Translations under genes and position numbers: made by a program
Notes under the pieces: model-generated
Database searches by the model: none
What the model was told of the DNA's origin: nothing
Seen by the model: the letters and a program-made list of their open reading frames with translations, nothing else
From: Eimeria necatrix
Taxonomy: Eukaryota > Apicomplexa > Conoidasida > Eucoccidiorida > Eimeriidae
Length of the DNA stretch: 48,064 bases
NCBI RefSeq assembly: GCF_000499385.1
Contig: NW_013652388.1
Span: forward strand, 15,001 to 63,064
Direction: 5' to 3'
Part shown: positions 34,460-46,230 of the stretch, one piece after another
How the letters are laid out: every line of letters begins with the position of its first letter
Position numbering within the stretch: the first letter of the stretch is position 1

Positions 34460-34525
34460 AGGGCTCGGCGAAGACGGAGACGCTGCATCCGAGAAGCCCA
34501 AATGGGCCCTGCAGGACAAACACAA
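31680..34525 (-). CDS. PP2C-type Ser/Thr protein phosphatase, metal-dependent, multi-exon
   Basis: PP2C enzymes dephosphorylate Ser/Thr using two metal ions held by conserved acidic residues. Exons on the complement join in phase: about 34525-34294, 33996-33051, 32809-32696, 32292-32008 and 31794-31680 (stop 31680-31682). Motifs in order: GSFSSIGKRQQMEDTH, FGVFDGHNG (usual DGHGG has Asn here), ELFAAHVGDSRALLVF, LTEDHKPNRPSELERI, KCGGFV, LFLAMSRCIGDFALKR, VPAEAEVTHR, CLLVLASDGLWDALSSREVA and RRGSEDNVTTLLVAL. All metal-binding Asp positions appear present. Large poly-Ser, poly-Gln and poly-Ala inserts sit in loops, especially between FDGHNG and AAHVGDSR. The intron 33050-32810 has a GC donor (CACAG|GCAAGA). 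The N-terminus is unresolved; an upstream exon at 35546-34779 may belong to it. Confidence 0.9.
32297..32395 (-). repeat. TTTA microsatellite used as the pyrimidine tract of a PP2C intron
   Basis: About 24 units of TTTA in the sense direction, with a few TTTTA variants, run directly into TTTCTAG, the acceptor of the exon that starts at 32292 (PLQAYRDCLLVL). It replaces the CTG or heptamer repeats that fill this position in most other introns. Confidence 0.85.
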
Positions 34526-34528
34526 AAG

Positions 34529-34571
<43 letters not shown>

Positions 34572-34628
34572 AGTGCGATGGCGCTGCCCTTGCTGCTGCT
34601 GCTGCTGTTAGTGCGATGACGCTGCCCT

Positions 34629-34662
<34 letters not shown>

Positions 34663-34778
34663 GCTGCTACTGCTGCTGCTAACGTCGCTGCTGTTGCTGC
34701 TGCTACTGAGGCGGCGGCAAGCTGCTCGTCGTGCTGCCCCTTCCCCAAACCCTAAACCCTAAACCCTAAACCCCAAAC
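34526..34778. other. CTG/CAG region and heptamer array upstream of the PP2C core
   Basis: In the minus-strand sense this is a CAG-rich stretch. It contains two copies of a block that reads CATCGCACTAACAG before CAG runs, resembling a branch point (CACTAAC) plus acceptor. A short TTTAGGG array lies at 34745-34778. No single frame joins the exon ending at 34779 to the PP2C exon starting near 34525, so the 5' structure is not settled. Confidence 0.4.
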
Positions 34779-34932
34779 CCTCGTGTTTGCTGCGGACTTG
34801 GGAGTGAGAGATCTGCTGCTGAGGGTCTGCAGCGCAGCAAGCATTGCCTCTTCCTTCCTTCTTGCTGCTGCTGCTGTTTCCTCTTGTTTAAATCTTGCTG
34901 CTGTCATGTCCCCCATCTTCAGCAGGCCCGCG

Positions 34933-34973
<41 letters not shown>

Positions 34974-35030
34974 GCTGCTGTCGAGAGGGCTGGTAGGCGT
35001 GGCACTGTCGCCGTCATTGCTGTTGGTCGA

Positions 35031-35062
<32 letters not shown>

Positions 35063-35157
35063 GGCTGCTGCGGGAGGCGCTCTGCAGGGTGCGCGTCTTG
35101 TGTCTGCTGCTGCTGCTGCTGCTGTGGCCGTGACTGTCCTCGTCCCGGTGGCGGCGG

Positions 35158-35196
<39 letters not shown>

Positions 35197-35304
35197 GGAG
35201 AAGACTCCTCCTGCTCCTCGTCTTCTAAAGAGAAGCTTAAAAGGCCCCTGCGGGCAACCCTAGTGGCCATTGCTGCAGCAGCGTGGGGCTTACAGCCACA
35301 ATAC

Positions 35305-35347
<43 letters not shown>

Positions 35348-35546
35348 GAATGTCGCCGTGTCTCGTGCTGCTGGAGAACGCCCGCAGCTGCTGCTGCTGC
35401 CGCTGTAGCCCCTGGTGCTTCTGCTGCTGCTGCTTCTGCTGCTGCTTCGCCCCTGCAGCAGCAGTTGCCGCCGCAGCAAATACCGAAGCAGGAGGCGCTG
35501 CTGCTGCTGAGCGGCTGAGCAGCAGCAGCGCCTGGCCCAGCAGCAT
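34779..35546 (-). CDS. Ser/Gln/Arg-rich exon, probably the N-terminal part of the PP2C gene
   Basis: Open exon on the complement, ending ACG AGG before GTTTGGGG, which opens a TTTAGGG array. It encodes a hydrophobic start (MLLGQALLLLSRS), then Gln, Ser and Arg runs. Between these lie ordinary stretches: MATRVARRGLLSFSLEDEEQ, RRHRDEDSHGHS and MGDMTAARFKQEETAAAARR. The Arg/Ser composition would suit a disordered N-terminal extension. Same strand and adjacency favour it as 5' sequence of the PP2C gene, but the splice to that gene is not established. It could instead be a separate short gene. Confidence 0.5.
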
Positions 35547-35691
35547 CCACTCCTGCCTCCCAGGCTAGGGTTTAGGGTTTAGGGTTTAGGGTTTGGAGAA
35601 AAAAGCTCAGGAATGAGGGCTTCTCGCGGCGGCTGGTTGACACTGTCAGCCACACGGCTAAAAAGCGAGAGCCCGCTGCTGCAGAACAGCA

Positions 35692-35733
<42 letters not shown>

Positions 35734-36358
35734 GGCTTGGCTAGGTTAACGAAATACAGTGGCGATATTAAATGTTGCTGCATTACTTGCTGCTGCGTCT
35801 GTAGATCTGCTGCTGTTCCTGCTGCCAAATCCGCCGCTGTTCAAGAACCCGTCAGCATGTGCTGCTGCTGCTGCTGCAGCAGCAGCAGCAGGACCCGCTG
35901 CTGCTTGCACTGAAAACCGCTAAATTTCGAATAGTTATTGAGTTTTATTTAAATTGCATTTTCAAAAGACAAAGGACGAAGTGTTTTTGCTGCTGCTGCA
36001 GTGCAGCGGCAGTTCTAAACCGCCTCATACACACATCACCGGCTCGCATGCAGCAGCAGCAGCAGCAGCAGCAGCAGCGGGAGAGACCGTTGCTGCAGCC
36101 GCAGCAACAGCAGCAGCAACGGCAACACTTTGCCCCAGCGCGGCCGCCCACACTTCCATCTCGTCTAATATGGCAGCAGCAGCAGCTGCTGCTGCTGCTG
36201 CGGTCTTAGCTGCAGCAGCAGCCCTTCTGTAGAGAATGCTCTCTTAGCAGCTGCAGCAGCAGAAGCAGCTGCAGCAGCAGCAATACGAGCAGCACCCAAA
36301 GACGGAGCGCAGACGCTGCAGCAGCAAGGTTGCCGCACGTGGCAGCAGCCACAACACC

Positions 36359-36392
<34 letters not shown>

Positions 36393-36441
36393 AAAGAACT
36401 GCAGCAGCAAGATCAGCAGCAGCAGCAGGTGTTTCACAACA
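35547..36441. other. Region between divergent genes with orphan exon-like pieces
   Basis: A TTTAGGG array at 35568-35595 is followed by a possible plus-strand exon at about 35612-35690 (NEGFSRRLVDTVSHTAKKRE) without a clear donor. A CTG run follows at 35695-35731, then a unique AT-rich part, and a poly-Ala frame at 36001-36232 (starting CSGSSKPPHTHITG). At 36250-36440 a Gln-rich stretch (LQQQKQLQQQQYEQHPK) precedes the likely start of the next gene. These may be 5' exons of that gene. Confidence 0.35.
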
Positions 36442-36519
36442 ATGGCGCTGCGGAGGATAACACCGGCGTTAAAGGTGACCCCACGCTCGCCGCTGCTGCT
36501 GTTCTTGCTGCTGCTGTTC

Positions 36520-36556
<37 letters not shown>

Positions 36557-36652
36557 ATGCCCTCTTTAGCTGCTGCTGGAGTCACCGCTTGCCACAGGTG
36601 TACCAACAGCCTGTCTTATTTGCTGCTGTTCTTCTTTGCTGCTGCCTGTTCG

Positions 36653-36685
<33 letters not shown>

Positions 36686-37058
36686 CTTTGCGGGGCCTGT
36701 TGCTGCTGCTGCGGGCTTTGTGAGGCTGCTGCTTCTGCGCCTGCTGCTGCTGCATGCCTTCCTGCTGCTGCTGCATGCCTTTCTGCTGCTGCTGCTGCCC
36801 TCACTGTGCTGCAGCGTCTGAGGGCCACAGCCGGCCCCACAAGGCCTGTGCTCTCCACTAGGCAGCAGCAGCAGCTGCTGCTGCAGCAGCAGCAGCAGCT
36901 GCAGCAGCTGCAGCAAATTCGGCATCAACATGAGTGGCATCGCCGGCAAAGCGAAAAACAGCAGCAGCAACAGCAGCAGCAGCAGCAAAATGTTCTGCTG
37001 CGGCAGAGGCAGCTGCAGAAACTGAAACAGCAGCAGCTGCAGCAGCCTTACAATGCCC

Positions 37059-37089
<31 letters not shown>

Positions 37090-37591
37090 GTTTGCTGACT
37101 CTCTGATGCGGGCTCTAAGCCGTTTACAGGAACCTTCGAGCAGCAGCAGCAGCAGCAGCCGACCCTTAGGAGGCCGTGCTGCAGCAGCAGAAGCAGCAGC
37201 AGCAGCAGCAGCAGCAACGGCGCTGCAGCACTTCCAGCGTTTCTTCCCCAAAGCAGCAGCGCAGCCCTCAGCAGCAGACTGGCTGCTTGTCCATAGATTT
37301 CTCATTCCCATCCCTCCAGTAAGGGTTTAGGGTTTAGGGTTTAGGGTTTAGGGTTTAGACTGCGTGAAACAAGGACAGCTTCAGTGAGCAGACGCTGTGT
37401 AGTCATGCCCTAGGTTCCAGGCCTTACGCCTAGGGTTTAGGGTTTAGGGTTTAGGGTTTAGGGTTTAGGATTTAGGGTTTAGGGTTTAGGGTTTAGGGTT
37501 TGCGGCTCAGGATAGGGTTTGTGGTTTGAAGGGCTTCGATGCCTTTCTTGGCCGCCTCATAACCCACAGGCCCCCAGCAGCTCTGGTGGAC

Positions 37592-37626
<35 letters not shown>

Positions 37627-37732
37627 AGCAGCAGGTGCAGCAAACGCAGGAGCAGGAGGTGCAGCAGCAGCCAAATCTGCACCAGCGAAAGTAGCGGCAG
37701 CAAAAGCAGCTGCAGCGAGAGGAGCAGCAGCA

Positions 37733-37774
<42 letters not shown>

Positions 37775-37854
37775 CCTGCGGTAGTGTTTCAGAGGCCTTC
37801 AGGTGTATGGACACCACTTCCTCTAGAGCACAAGTTTGCTCTAATTGACTGGTG

Positions 37855-37893
<39 letters not shown>

Positions 37894-37896
37894 TGC

Positions 37897-37935
<39 letters not shown>

Positions 37936-38593
37936 CGCAAATGCATTGCTGCTGCTGCTGCTGGCTCCACTTTGTGTTGCTTCTGCAGCAGCAGCGCACT
38001 AGCAGCAGCGGGCTGCAGCTGGGCACTTGCTGCTGTGTCTGCTGCTGCTGGTGCTGCTGCTGCTGCAGGTTGCTGCGGCTGCAGCTGCCTGTGTCTGCTG
38101 CTGCTCTTTTGTTTGACTTGGCTTACAATGAAGTGCTGCCGCCAGCAGCAGTTCCCCACCTTGCTGCTGCTGTAAAGGCTGCTGCAGCAGGCCTCAGCAG
38201 CAATGCAGCAGCAGCAGCAGCAGCAGTGGCAGCAGCAGCACCAAAGTTCCCCTCATCACAGCCGCAGCAGCAGCAGCAGCAGCAGTATCCGCCCACAAAG
38301 CCGCCGCAATCAGCTGCTGCTGCTGCTGCTGCTAAGGCGGCAGCAGCAGCTGCAGCAGCTGCAGCAGATGCTGCAACTGGCAGCAGGGCGGAGGCTGTGG
38401 TTTGGTGGTTTGCTGCTGCTGCTCGCTGCACCCAGTTGCTGCAGCTTCCGCTTCCTGCTGCTGTCTCTGTGGACATTTTCCTCAGCGTCAGAAACCCTAA
38501 ACCCTAAACCCTAAACCCTAAACCCTAGCAATTACGAGCAGTGCCCAGTGCTTCGTTCCTGCTGAAGGTGCAGGGGCTGCACTGGTTGTAGTC

Positions 38594-38635
<42 letters not shown>

Positions 38636-38828
38636 CAGGGTGTTCCCGTGGCCCCGCTGCTGCCGTCGTTGTCGGCCCCTTTAGAAGCTGCTGCTGCTGC
38701 ACTCTCTGCAGCAGATGCTGCTGCGCTGCTGCTCTGCTGCCGCTCTCGGCAGCTGTTCTTGCTGCAGCTGCAGCAGCAGCAACAACGAAAAGCCACGCTG
38801 CAGCCAACGGCAGCAACACTGCCAGCAG

Positions 38829-38862
<34 letters not shown>

Positions 38863-39123
38863 TCCATTTCTGCCGCTGCTGCGGCAGCAGCCGCCAGAAG
38901 CTGCTGCTCTGTGGGCAGCCCTTCGCCGACACTTCCTAGCGCCTGCTGCTGCTCCTTCCAGCAGCAGCAGCAGCAGCAGCAGCGGCAGCAGCAGCAGCAG
39001 CAGCAGCAGGTTCAGCAGGTTTCACCCTTGCTGCTACCTCTCCCCGCGAATGGACGAGCAGCAGCTGCTGCTGCTGCTGCAGGCGGTTGGCCTTGATGCT
39101 GGCTGGGCTGCTGATGCAGGTGT

Positions 39124-39158
<35 letters not shown>

Positions 39159-39207
39159 ATGCTACATCTTCAGCAGAAGTAGCAGCAGGCGACAACAAGG
39201 CTGCTGA

Positions 39208-39243
<36 letters not shown>

Positions 39244-39363
39244 GAGCACAGGAAAGAACAGGGCGCTCCCAGCAAGGGGAGCAGATTTGCTGCTGCTGCT
39301 GCAGCAGCTCTCCAGCTTCCCGATTCTTGCTGCTACTGCTCCTGCGACTTCTCCGGCTGCTGC

Positions 39364-39397
<34 letters not shown>

Positions 39398-39552
39398 ACC
39401 AGCTGGCAGCTGCCGCTGTCTCTGGAGGGCAGTTTGCTGCTGCTGGAGTGTATCTACAACCGAGCAGCAGCACGACTTGCTGCAGCAACATCCACAGAAA
39501 TACTTCAAGCAGCAGCACAGGGCATTGACCTCCACCTTGCTGCGGTGCGGTG

Positions 39553-39590
<38 letters not shown>

Positions 39591-39858
39591 ACAAGGCATT
39601 TTGGCTGCTGCTGCTGCGCTGCCCCGCGTGCACAGTGCTGCTTATAAGACATGAGCGTGGCTGCTTTGTGCTGCTGCTCCGTTGCTGCTGCTCTGTCGCT
39701 CCTGCTGCTGCTCTGCTGCTGCTGCTGCTGCTGTTGCTGCGAAGGTATCAGCTCGAGCCGCTTCACGGTGCCACTAGAGTTTGTGTCTGCTGCTGCTGCT
39801 GCAGTTGGTGTCTTGCCTTCCATCTCCATTAGCCTCACTCAGCAGCAGTAGCAGCAGC

Positions 39859-39894
<36 letters not shown>

Positions 39895-40059
39895 CTGCCG
39901 CAGGCGCCTGTTTTCCAGGTGCTGCTGCCGCTGCTGTCGGGGACTGTTGCTGAGGCGGGGCAGCAAGAAAGACAAATGCTGCGTGCTGCGCTGCTGCTGC
40001 TGCTGGCAGCAAGAGCCTCTTCGTTGCATCCTTTTGCTGCTCAGGTAATTCTGCGCACG

Positions 40060-40101
<42 letters not shown>

Positions 40102-40706
40102 AACTGCTGTGAGCTCCTCTGTGTCCTGTGCAGGTAGCGCGTCTTGCAGCAGCAGCTCCTAATCCGCATTCAGCAGCAGCAGCAGCGGCAGGCGGTCTTG
40201 CTGCTGCTGCTGCCGGTGGTGGGGTGCCTGCTGCAGCAACAGACGCAGCAGCAGCAGCAGCAGCGGAAGCAGCAGCAGGACACAAGCTCAGCTGCGTTTA
40301 CTTTGGCAGCAAATCCTCCCTGCTTTTCTTTTCGAAGGTTAATGCTGCTGCTGTTGCTGCGCGTCACTTGCTGCGGTGTCTGCGTGATCAGCAGCAGCAG
40401 CAGCAGCAGCAGCAACAGCTCAGCCAACAGCAGCACCAGCAGCAGGAACAGCTGCAGCAGCTACAGCAGCTGCAGCAGCTGGAGCTGCAGGCCGAGACAC
40501 GACGCATTCTCTTCCCCTTGCTGCAGCTCATCCGTGCGTCGCTGCTGCTGCTGTTGCTGTTGCTGCTGCTGCTGCTGCTGATTTGGTTGCTGCTTCTGCA
40601 GCAGCTGCAGCTGCTGCGGTGCTGCTGTGGATTCCGTGTTTTTTGCCGACCATAAGGCCGCAGCTTCAGTTGAGGGTTTAGGGTTTGGGGTTTGTGGTCA
40701 TGCTAA

Positions 40707-40747
<41 letters not shown>

Positions 40748-40922
40748 CAGATGCACTAGATGCTCCTGCTGCAGTGCGGCAGCAGCTCGTGGGCCTTGCT
40801 TTGTCTCGCCGCAGCTGCTGCGTGCATTTGTGGCGGCTGCAGCAGCTGCTGCTGCAGCTGGCTCAGCAGCAGCAGCTGCTGCTGCAGCACCGCGACCAGC
40901 ACGAGCTTCTACAGCAACACCG

Positions 40923-40967
<45 letters not shown>

Positions 40968-41238
40968 ACCACGGCAGCCACAGGCGCTTTTACCCCTGGA
41001 GACACCCGCTGCTGCTGCAGCATTTGCTGCGGACTTCGCAGCAACAAAACAAGCCCTAGAGGTGAGGCTGCTGCTGCTGCTGCTGCTGTTGTGGGTGCTG
41101 CGGTGCTGCACAGCAGCTTCACTTATTGCTGCTGCTGCTGCTGCTGCTGATGCTGCTGTTTAGGATGCAAGGGGTTTGTTCTTGAGGTGTCTAGACAGCC
41201 TGTGCATGCGCGCTGCAAGCGGAACATCGCTTGGGTTT

Positions 41239-41275
<37 letters not shown>

Positions 41276-41800
41276 TGTTGCTGCTGCTGCCCCGTCCGCT
41301 ACGGCAGCAGCAGCTGCTGGAGCAGCACCAGGTGACCCAGGAGCAGCAGCAGTTCGCGCTGCTGCCGGCTATTCTCACATCCCCTCTTGCTGCTCCTGCT
41401 GCAGCAGCAGCACAGCCGCTGCAGCGCCTGGTGCAGATGCTGCAGCAGCGTATCAGCAGCAGCCTAAAGGAAGCAGCAGCAGCAGCAGCAGCAACGCCAG
41501 CTGCAGCATGTGCTGCTGCTGAACCGACTGGAGAGTCCAATTTGAATCCTTTGGTCACGAGCAGCATCAGCAGCAGCAGCAGCAGCGAGCGGGGCAGCAG
41601 CAGCAGTGGCAGCAGCAGCAGCAGCGGCAGCAGCAGCAGCAGCTTGTCGAAGGCGGAGCAGCTACCGCTGCTGCTGCAGGTGCTATTTAGTTGCTGGCGG
41701 CATGCTAATGCAGCAGCTGCCTTGGCAGCAGCAGATGCAGCAGCAACAGCAGAGCCCTGCCTGCTGCTGCAGTACGAAGCGCCACCCGAGCAGCAGCAGG

Positions 41801-41831
<31 letters not shown>

Positions 41832-42197
41832 AAAGAAGCAGCAGCGGCGTAGGCAGCTGCCAGACATGTCTCCCTTTGTTGCCGAGTTTCATAGACACCT
41901 GAGCCCACCTGCTGCTGCAGGAGATGGAGCTGCAGCAGATGGAGCAGCAGCAGATGGAGCAGCAGCTGCTGCAGCAGCAGCTTCCGGTGATGATGCTGCA
42001 GCAGCAGCAGCAGCTGCTCCTGACTGGCTGCAGTCGTTGCTGCTGCAGATGCCCTTAGATGCTATCTCCACAGGGCTGGCTGTAAGTACAGTGCTGCTGG
42101 TGCTGCTGTTGCTGCTGCAGCTCTTGCTGCGCTGCTGTTGCTGCTGCTGCTTGCTGCACCAGCTGCTGCAGCTGCTGACTGCAGCATGAGCGCATGC

Positions 42198-42229
<32 letters not shown>

Positions 42230-42284
42230 AGGCAGTTGACGAAGAACTGCACCTCGCCGCTCATGACGCAGCAGTTGCAGCGTC

Positions 42285-42328
<44 letters not shown>

Positions 42329-42509
42329 TGCTGCTGCGCAACAGCTGTGGGGACTTGGCGGAGTACCAGCGAGCCCTGTCTGAGGTGTACAGACACCTCA
42401 GCCGCCTCTTCGACTTGCGGCTGCAGCAAGCAGCAGCAGCAGAACTCGCGCTGCTGGCAGCAAGAGTTCCTTATTTGTCTCGCTTGCCGCAGCACCTCCC
42501 GCTGCACCA

Positions 42510-42550
<41 letters not shown>

Positions 42551-42663
42551 TGATGCTGCAGCAGGAGGCGCAGCAGCGCCAGCAGTTCTTTTTGTCTGCT
42601 GTGCTCGACGAAGTTGCTGCCCGCATGATACGAATGGGCGCTGACGCAGCAGCAGCAGCAGAA

Positions 42664-42694
<31 letters not shown>

Positions 42695-43041
42695 AAGCAG
42701 CAGCAGCAGAGCCCGCGGAGCAGACTGCAGCAGCAGCTGAGGCAGCAGCACGCAGCGACAACGAAGCCGCTGCCCTGCTGCTGCTGCTGCTGCAGCTGCT
42801 GTCAGCAGCGCCAGCCTCTTGCTGGGCATCTTTGAGAAGCAGCTGGGGAGAAGCAGCAGAGGCAGCACTTTGCTGCTGCTTCAAGCATTTGCTGCTGCTG
42901 CTGCAGCAGCTTTCTTTTGCTGAGTTCGTTGGCTGTCTTGCTGCAGTCGCCCGCTTAGACTTGCTGCGGCCTCTGCAGCCAGCTGCTGCTGCTGCTGCTG
43001 CTGCTGCAGCAGGGCCTGCGGAATACCCCGCTGCGGCGCAG

Positions 43042-43072
<31 letters not shown>

Positions 43073-43279
43073 TGTTGCTGCAGCACCAGCAGCAGCTAGG
43101 ACACTTGCTGCCGGGCTCCCCCCCGCAACAAAGTGCGAGCGATGGCACTGGCAGCAGCAGCAAAACTGCAGCAGCAGCAGCAGTTGGTGCTGCTGCTGCT
43201 GCTGTCTTCCAGGTCATCAAAGATGCAGTGTATGTACAGCTGCACACTCATGCTGCTGCAGCGGACCCCATTCAGGTAA

Positions 43280-43313
<34 letters not shown>

Positions 43314-43461
43314 GAGTGTTGTGTTTGCTGTTATTGCTGCAGCTGCCCCGCCTTTTTCTGCTGCTCCTGCTGCTGGGGCCCTTGTTGCTGCTGCTGGTGT
43401 CAGTGTTGCTGCTGCCGCAGCTGCTGCTCTTCGGGTTACGTGTGCTGCGCATGTCTTCCTC

Positions 43462-43505
<44 letters not shown>

Positions 43506-43574
43506 CGTATGTATGTCTGTCGGTGACTCTGTATGTGTGTGAGTGGGAACTGCTGCGCTGCTGCTGCTGCTGCG

Positions 43575-43612
<38 letters not shown>

Positions 43613-44378
43613 AGGTTGCTTCCTTGCTTTGGAGCTTGCTGGCCCTGCGGTGTACCGACATCTCAGTTCTCTCTCTTCTCTTTGAGCGGTGCGTAAACCC
43701 TAAACCCTAAACCCTAAACCCTTGTCTTTGATTTACGATTTGCAAACCCTTTTCTCTAGCGATTTAACCTCTTCAAGCCAAACCCCAAACCCTAAACCCT
43801 CCTAAGCTGCGGTCCGCCAGCGCTACAAGCCGTAAGGCTTGAAAATGAGGGGTTTAGGGTTTAGGGTTTAGGGTTTAGGGTTTAGGGTTTGTGGACAGGC
43901 TTGAGGCATGGGCCAGCAGCTGCCCGCCCTCTGAGCTGCAGCAGCCGGCCACAGTCTATCGCCTGGCCACAAGTTGGCAGCAGCTGCAGGTTCGGCGTTT
44001 AGGGTTTAGGGTTTAGGGTTTAGGGTTTAGGGTTTAGGGTTTAGGGTTTGGGGTGAGGGCGTAGGGTCTGGGCTCTTGTGCACCTTTGGGTTTGCACCGC
44101 CATCATTTTTGAAGCTTGAAAGATTGGGGTTTAGGGTTTAGGGTTTAGAGCTGGGGCTTTAGGGTTTAGGGTTTATGGTCTCGGGCTTAAGATTCTGGGC
44201 CTAAAGATGCAGGGTTTAGGGTTTAGGGTTTAGGGTTTAGGGTTTAGGGTTTGGCTATTCAGGAGGGCGCGCTGAAGGGCCTAGGGAATACACTGGCGAG
44301 GAGGTATCCTGCTGCTGCTGCTGCACTGCAGCATTTGGTGGAGGAGCAGCAGGCTGCGAGGTGCAGCAGCAACAGCAT

Positions 44379-44409
<31 letters not shown>

Positions 44410-44504
44410 GCAATGCATGCGGTGGCGTGGGCAGCGGTACAGGCACCGCTGCTGCAGCTGCTGCAGCGAGCTGCTGCTTCCCGTGCTGCTGCTGCGGCCC
44501 CTAC

Positions 44505-44551
<47 letters not shown>

Positions 44552-44633
44552 AGCCTGCTGACGACCCCTTGAGAGAAATGAAACCCTTCGGAGTAAGTCC
44601 ACCAACTTTGTGTCTGGCCCTTGCTGTCGCTTA

Positions 44634-44676
<43 letters not shown>

Positions 44677-44736
44677 GTATATATATGTGTCTGTCTTTGA
44701 CTCTGTATGCGTGTTGATAGCGGGTGGGGACTGCTG

Positions 44737-44769
<33 letters not shown>

Positions 44770-44840
44770 TGCTGCAGAACGTAGGCGTTGCAGTCGCCTT
44801 CCCTTCAAGGCGCTTCGTTGTGGCCCTTGCTGCTCCGGGT

Positions 44841-44879
<39 letters not shown>

Positions 44880-44951
44880 CCCCTGCATGCAGCAGCTGGG
44901 CACCTGGTAGCGGATTTAGTCTCTGCTGCGCACCTTGCACCCCTTGTCTTT

Positions 44952-44984
<33 letters not shown>

Positions 44985-45547
44985 AAGCCGCAGCAGCAGA
45001 AGCCGCAGCAGCAGCAGCGGCCGGAGCAGCAGCAACAGCGGCCGGAGCAGCAGCAGCAGCAAGAGCCGCAGCAGCAGAAGCATCCGGAGCAGCAGCAGCA
45101 GCAGCAAGAGCCGCAGCAGCAGCAGATGCAGCAGCAACTGTTGATGGCCGTCTGCGGGCAGCAGCAGCAGCAGCAGCAGCTGCCTTCTCTCGCCGCTGAC
45201 TTGTGGTGTACATACACATCAAACAGACTCGCTAATGAAGCGGAAAGCAAAGGCTTGAGGTGCGGCGCCAGGGTCGAGGGTTTAGGGTTTAGGGTTTAGG
45301 GTTTAGGGTTTAGGGTTTAGGGTTTGGGGTTGCGGGTTCGAATTGTCTGTCCGCAGGTTGCTGCTCGTAGATCCAACAGAACCCCAAATTGCTCAGCAGC
45401 AAATCGCCGAGGCGTTTGGAAGGGTTTAGGGTTTAGGGTTTAGGGTTTAGGGTTTAGGGTTTGCGTCTAGGGTTTAGGTAGCTGCACTGCTTTTAGAGTT
45501 TAGAGTTTAGGGTGGGAACCGTGAACCATGTGGTGCAGCTGGCGATT

Positions 45548-45597
<50 letters not shown>

Positions 45598-45817
45598 GCA
45601 ACAGCAGTCGCTGCTGCTGCAGGTGCGCTGCTGCTGCACACTTTGTTTTTTCAAACTTCTCTGCCTCCCTCAGTCGAGGCGCGTAAGCTCTAGGGTTTAG
45701 GGTTTAGGGTTTAGGGTTTAGGGTTTTGCTGCTGCCGTTGCAGTGGGCAGCAAACTGTAAGCGATAGTGCGGCACAGCAGCGGCCCAGCAGCGCTGTGGA
45801 GCCCCTCGTTCCTCCCA

Positions 45818-45860
<43 letters not shown>

Positions 45861-45911
45861 TTGCTGCTGCAGCGTTCCAACGAGGTCTCAGAGCCCCTCT
45901 TTCCCCCTTAA
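36442..45911 (+). CDS. Large helical-repeat protein, OPR/RAP-like, about 18 exons
   Basis: Phase-consistent exons: 36442-36474 (ATG), 36598-36651, 36815-37318, 37511-37851, 38069-38486, 38529-38567, 38639-39544, 39805-40044, 40134-40533, 40751-41061, 41164-42081, 42232-43275, 43615-43692, 43807-43831, 43886-43989, 44263-44592, 44778-45259 and 45357-45423. These sum to about 2,098 codons. Between Ala/Gln runs lie short Leu/Ala helices recalling octotricopeptide-type repeats of apicomplexan RAP-family proteins: FALIDWLLRLQLPVSAAALL, LSFAEFVGCLAAVARLDLL, VASLLWSLLALRCTDISVLS, VDRLEAWASSCPPSELQQPA. Such proteins usually act on organelle RNA. I see no RAP domain; the C-terminal part holds LLLVDPTEPQIAQQQIAEAF. 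The last exons (about 45500-45911) are ambiguous; one choice ends RSNEVSEPLFPP at the stop 45909-45911. Confidence 0.6.
42382..42399. repeat. Perfect copy of the dispersed near-palindrome
   Basis: GAGGTGTACAGACACCTC: a 7-base inverted repeat (GAGGTGT/ACACCTC) around ACAG, within the exon 42232-43275, where it encodes EVYRHLS. Other copies lie in exons, introns and intergenic DNA, on both strands (see findings). It may be a binding site, a hairpin or the remnant of a very small mobile element; function unknown. Confidence 0.75.
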
Positions 45912-45930
45912 CAGCTGCAGCAACATCCGC

Positions 45931-46230
45931 AGCTAGCCACAGCTAGCCGCAGCCAGCTACAGCTGGCTACAGCTAGCTACAGCTAGCTACAGGTAGCCGC
46001 AGCTAGCCACAGCTAGCCACAGCTAGCTGCAGCTAGCTGCAGCTAAGCACAGCTAGCTGTGCTTCTATTGATGTTGTGTTCGTCCTCGGGTTGCTGCAGC
46101 TAGCTGTGCAGCTAGCTGCAGATGAACAGAAATCAACAAAAGAACAGCAGCGGGCAATCTGTGGGCAAGAAGCAGCACGAGCAGCTAGCTGCAGCTAGCT
46201 GCAGCTAGCTGCAGCTAGCTGCAGCTAGCT
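45931..46230. repeat. AGCTAGC cluster downstream of the helical-repeat gene
   Basis: Repeats of CAGCTAGC and CAGCTAGCTG, with blocks at 45931-46060, 46093-46125 and 46187-46230. Like the cluster at 25930, it begins about 19 bases after a proposed stop codon (45909-45911). It is followed by a short GGGGCCCC-rich patch (46226-46280). No coding potential recognised. Confidence 0.85.

Noticed and set aside
44778..45423. Exosome RNase PH-type subunit, from the LLLVDPTE motif
   Set aside because: Only this short motif is similar; the surrounding RNase PH motifs are absent and the exons continue the helical-repeat gene in phase.
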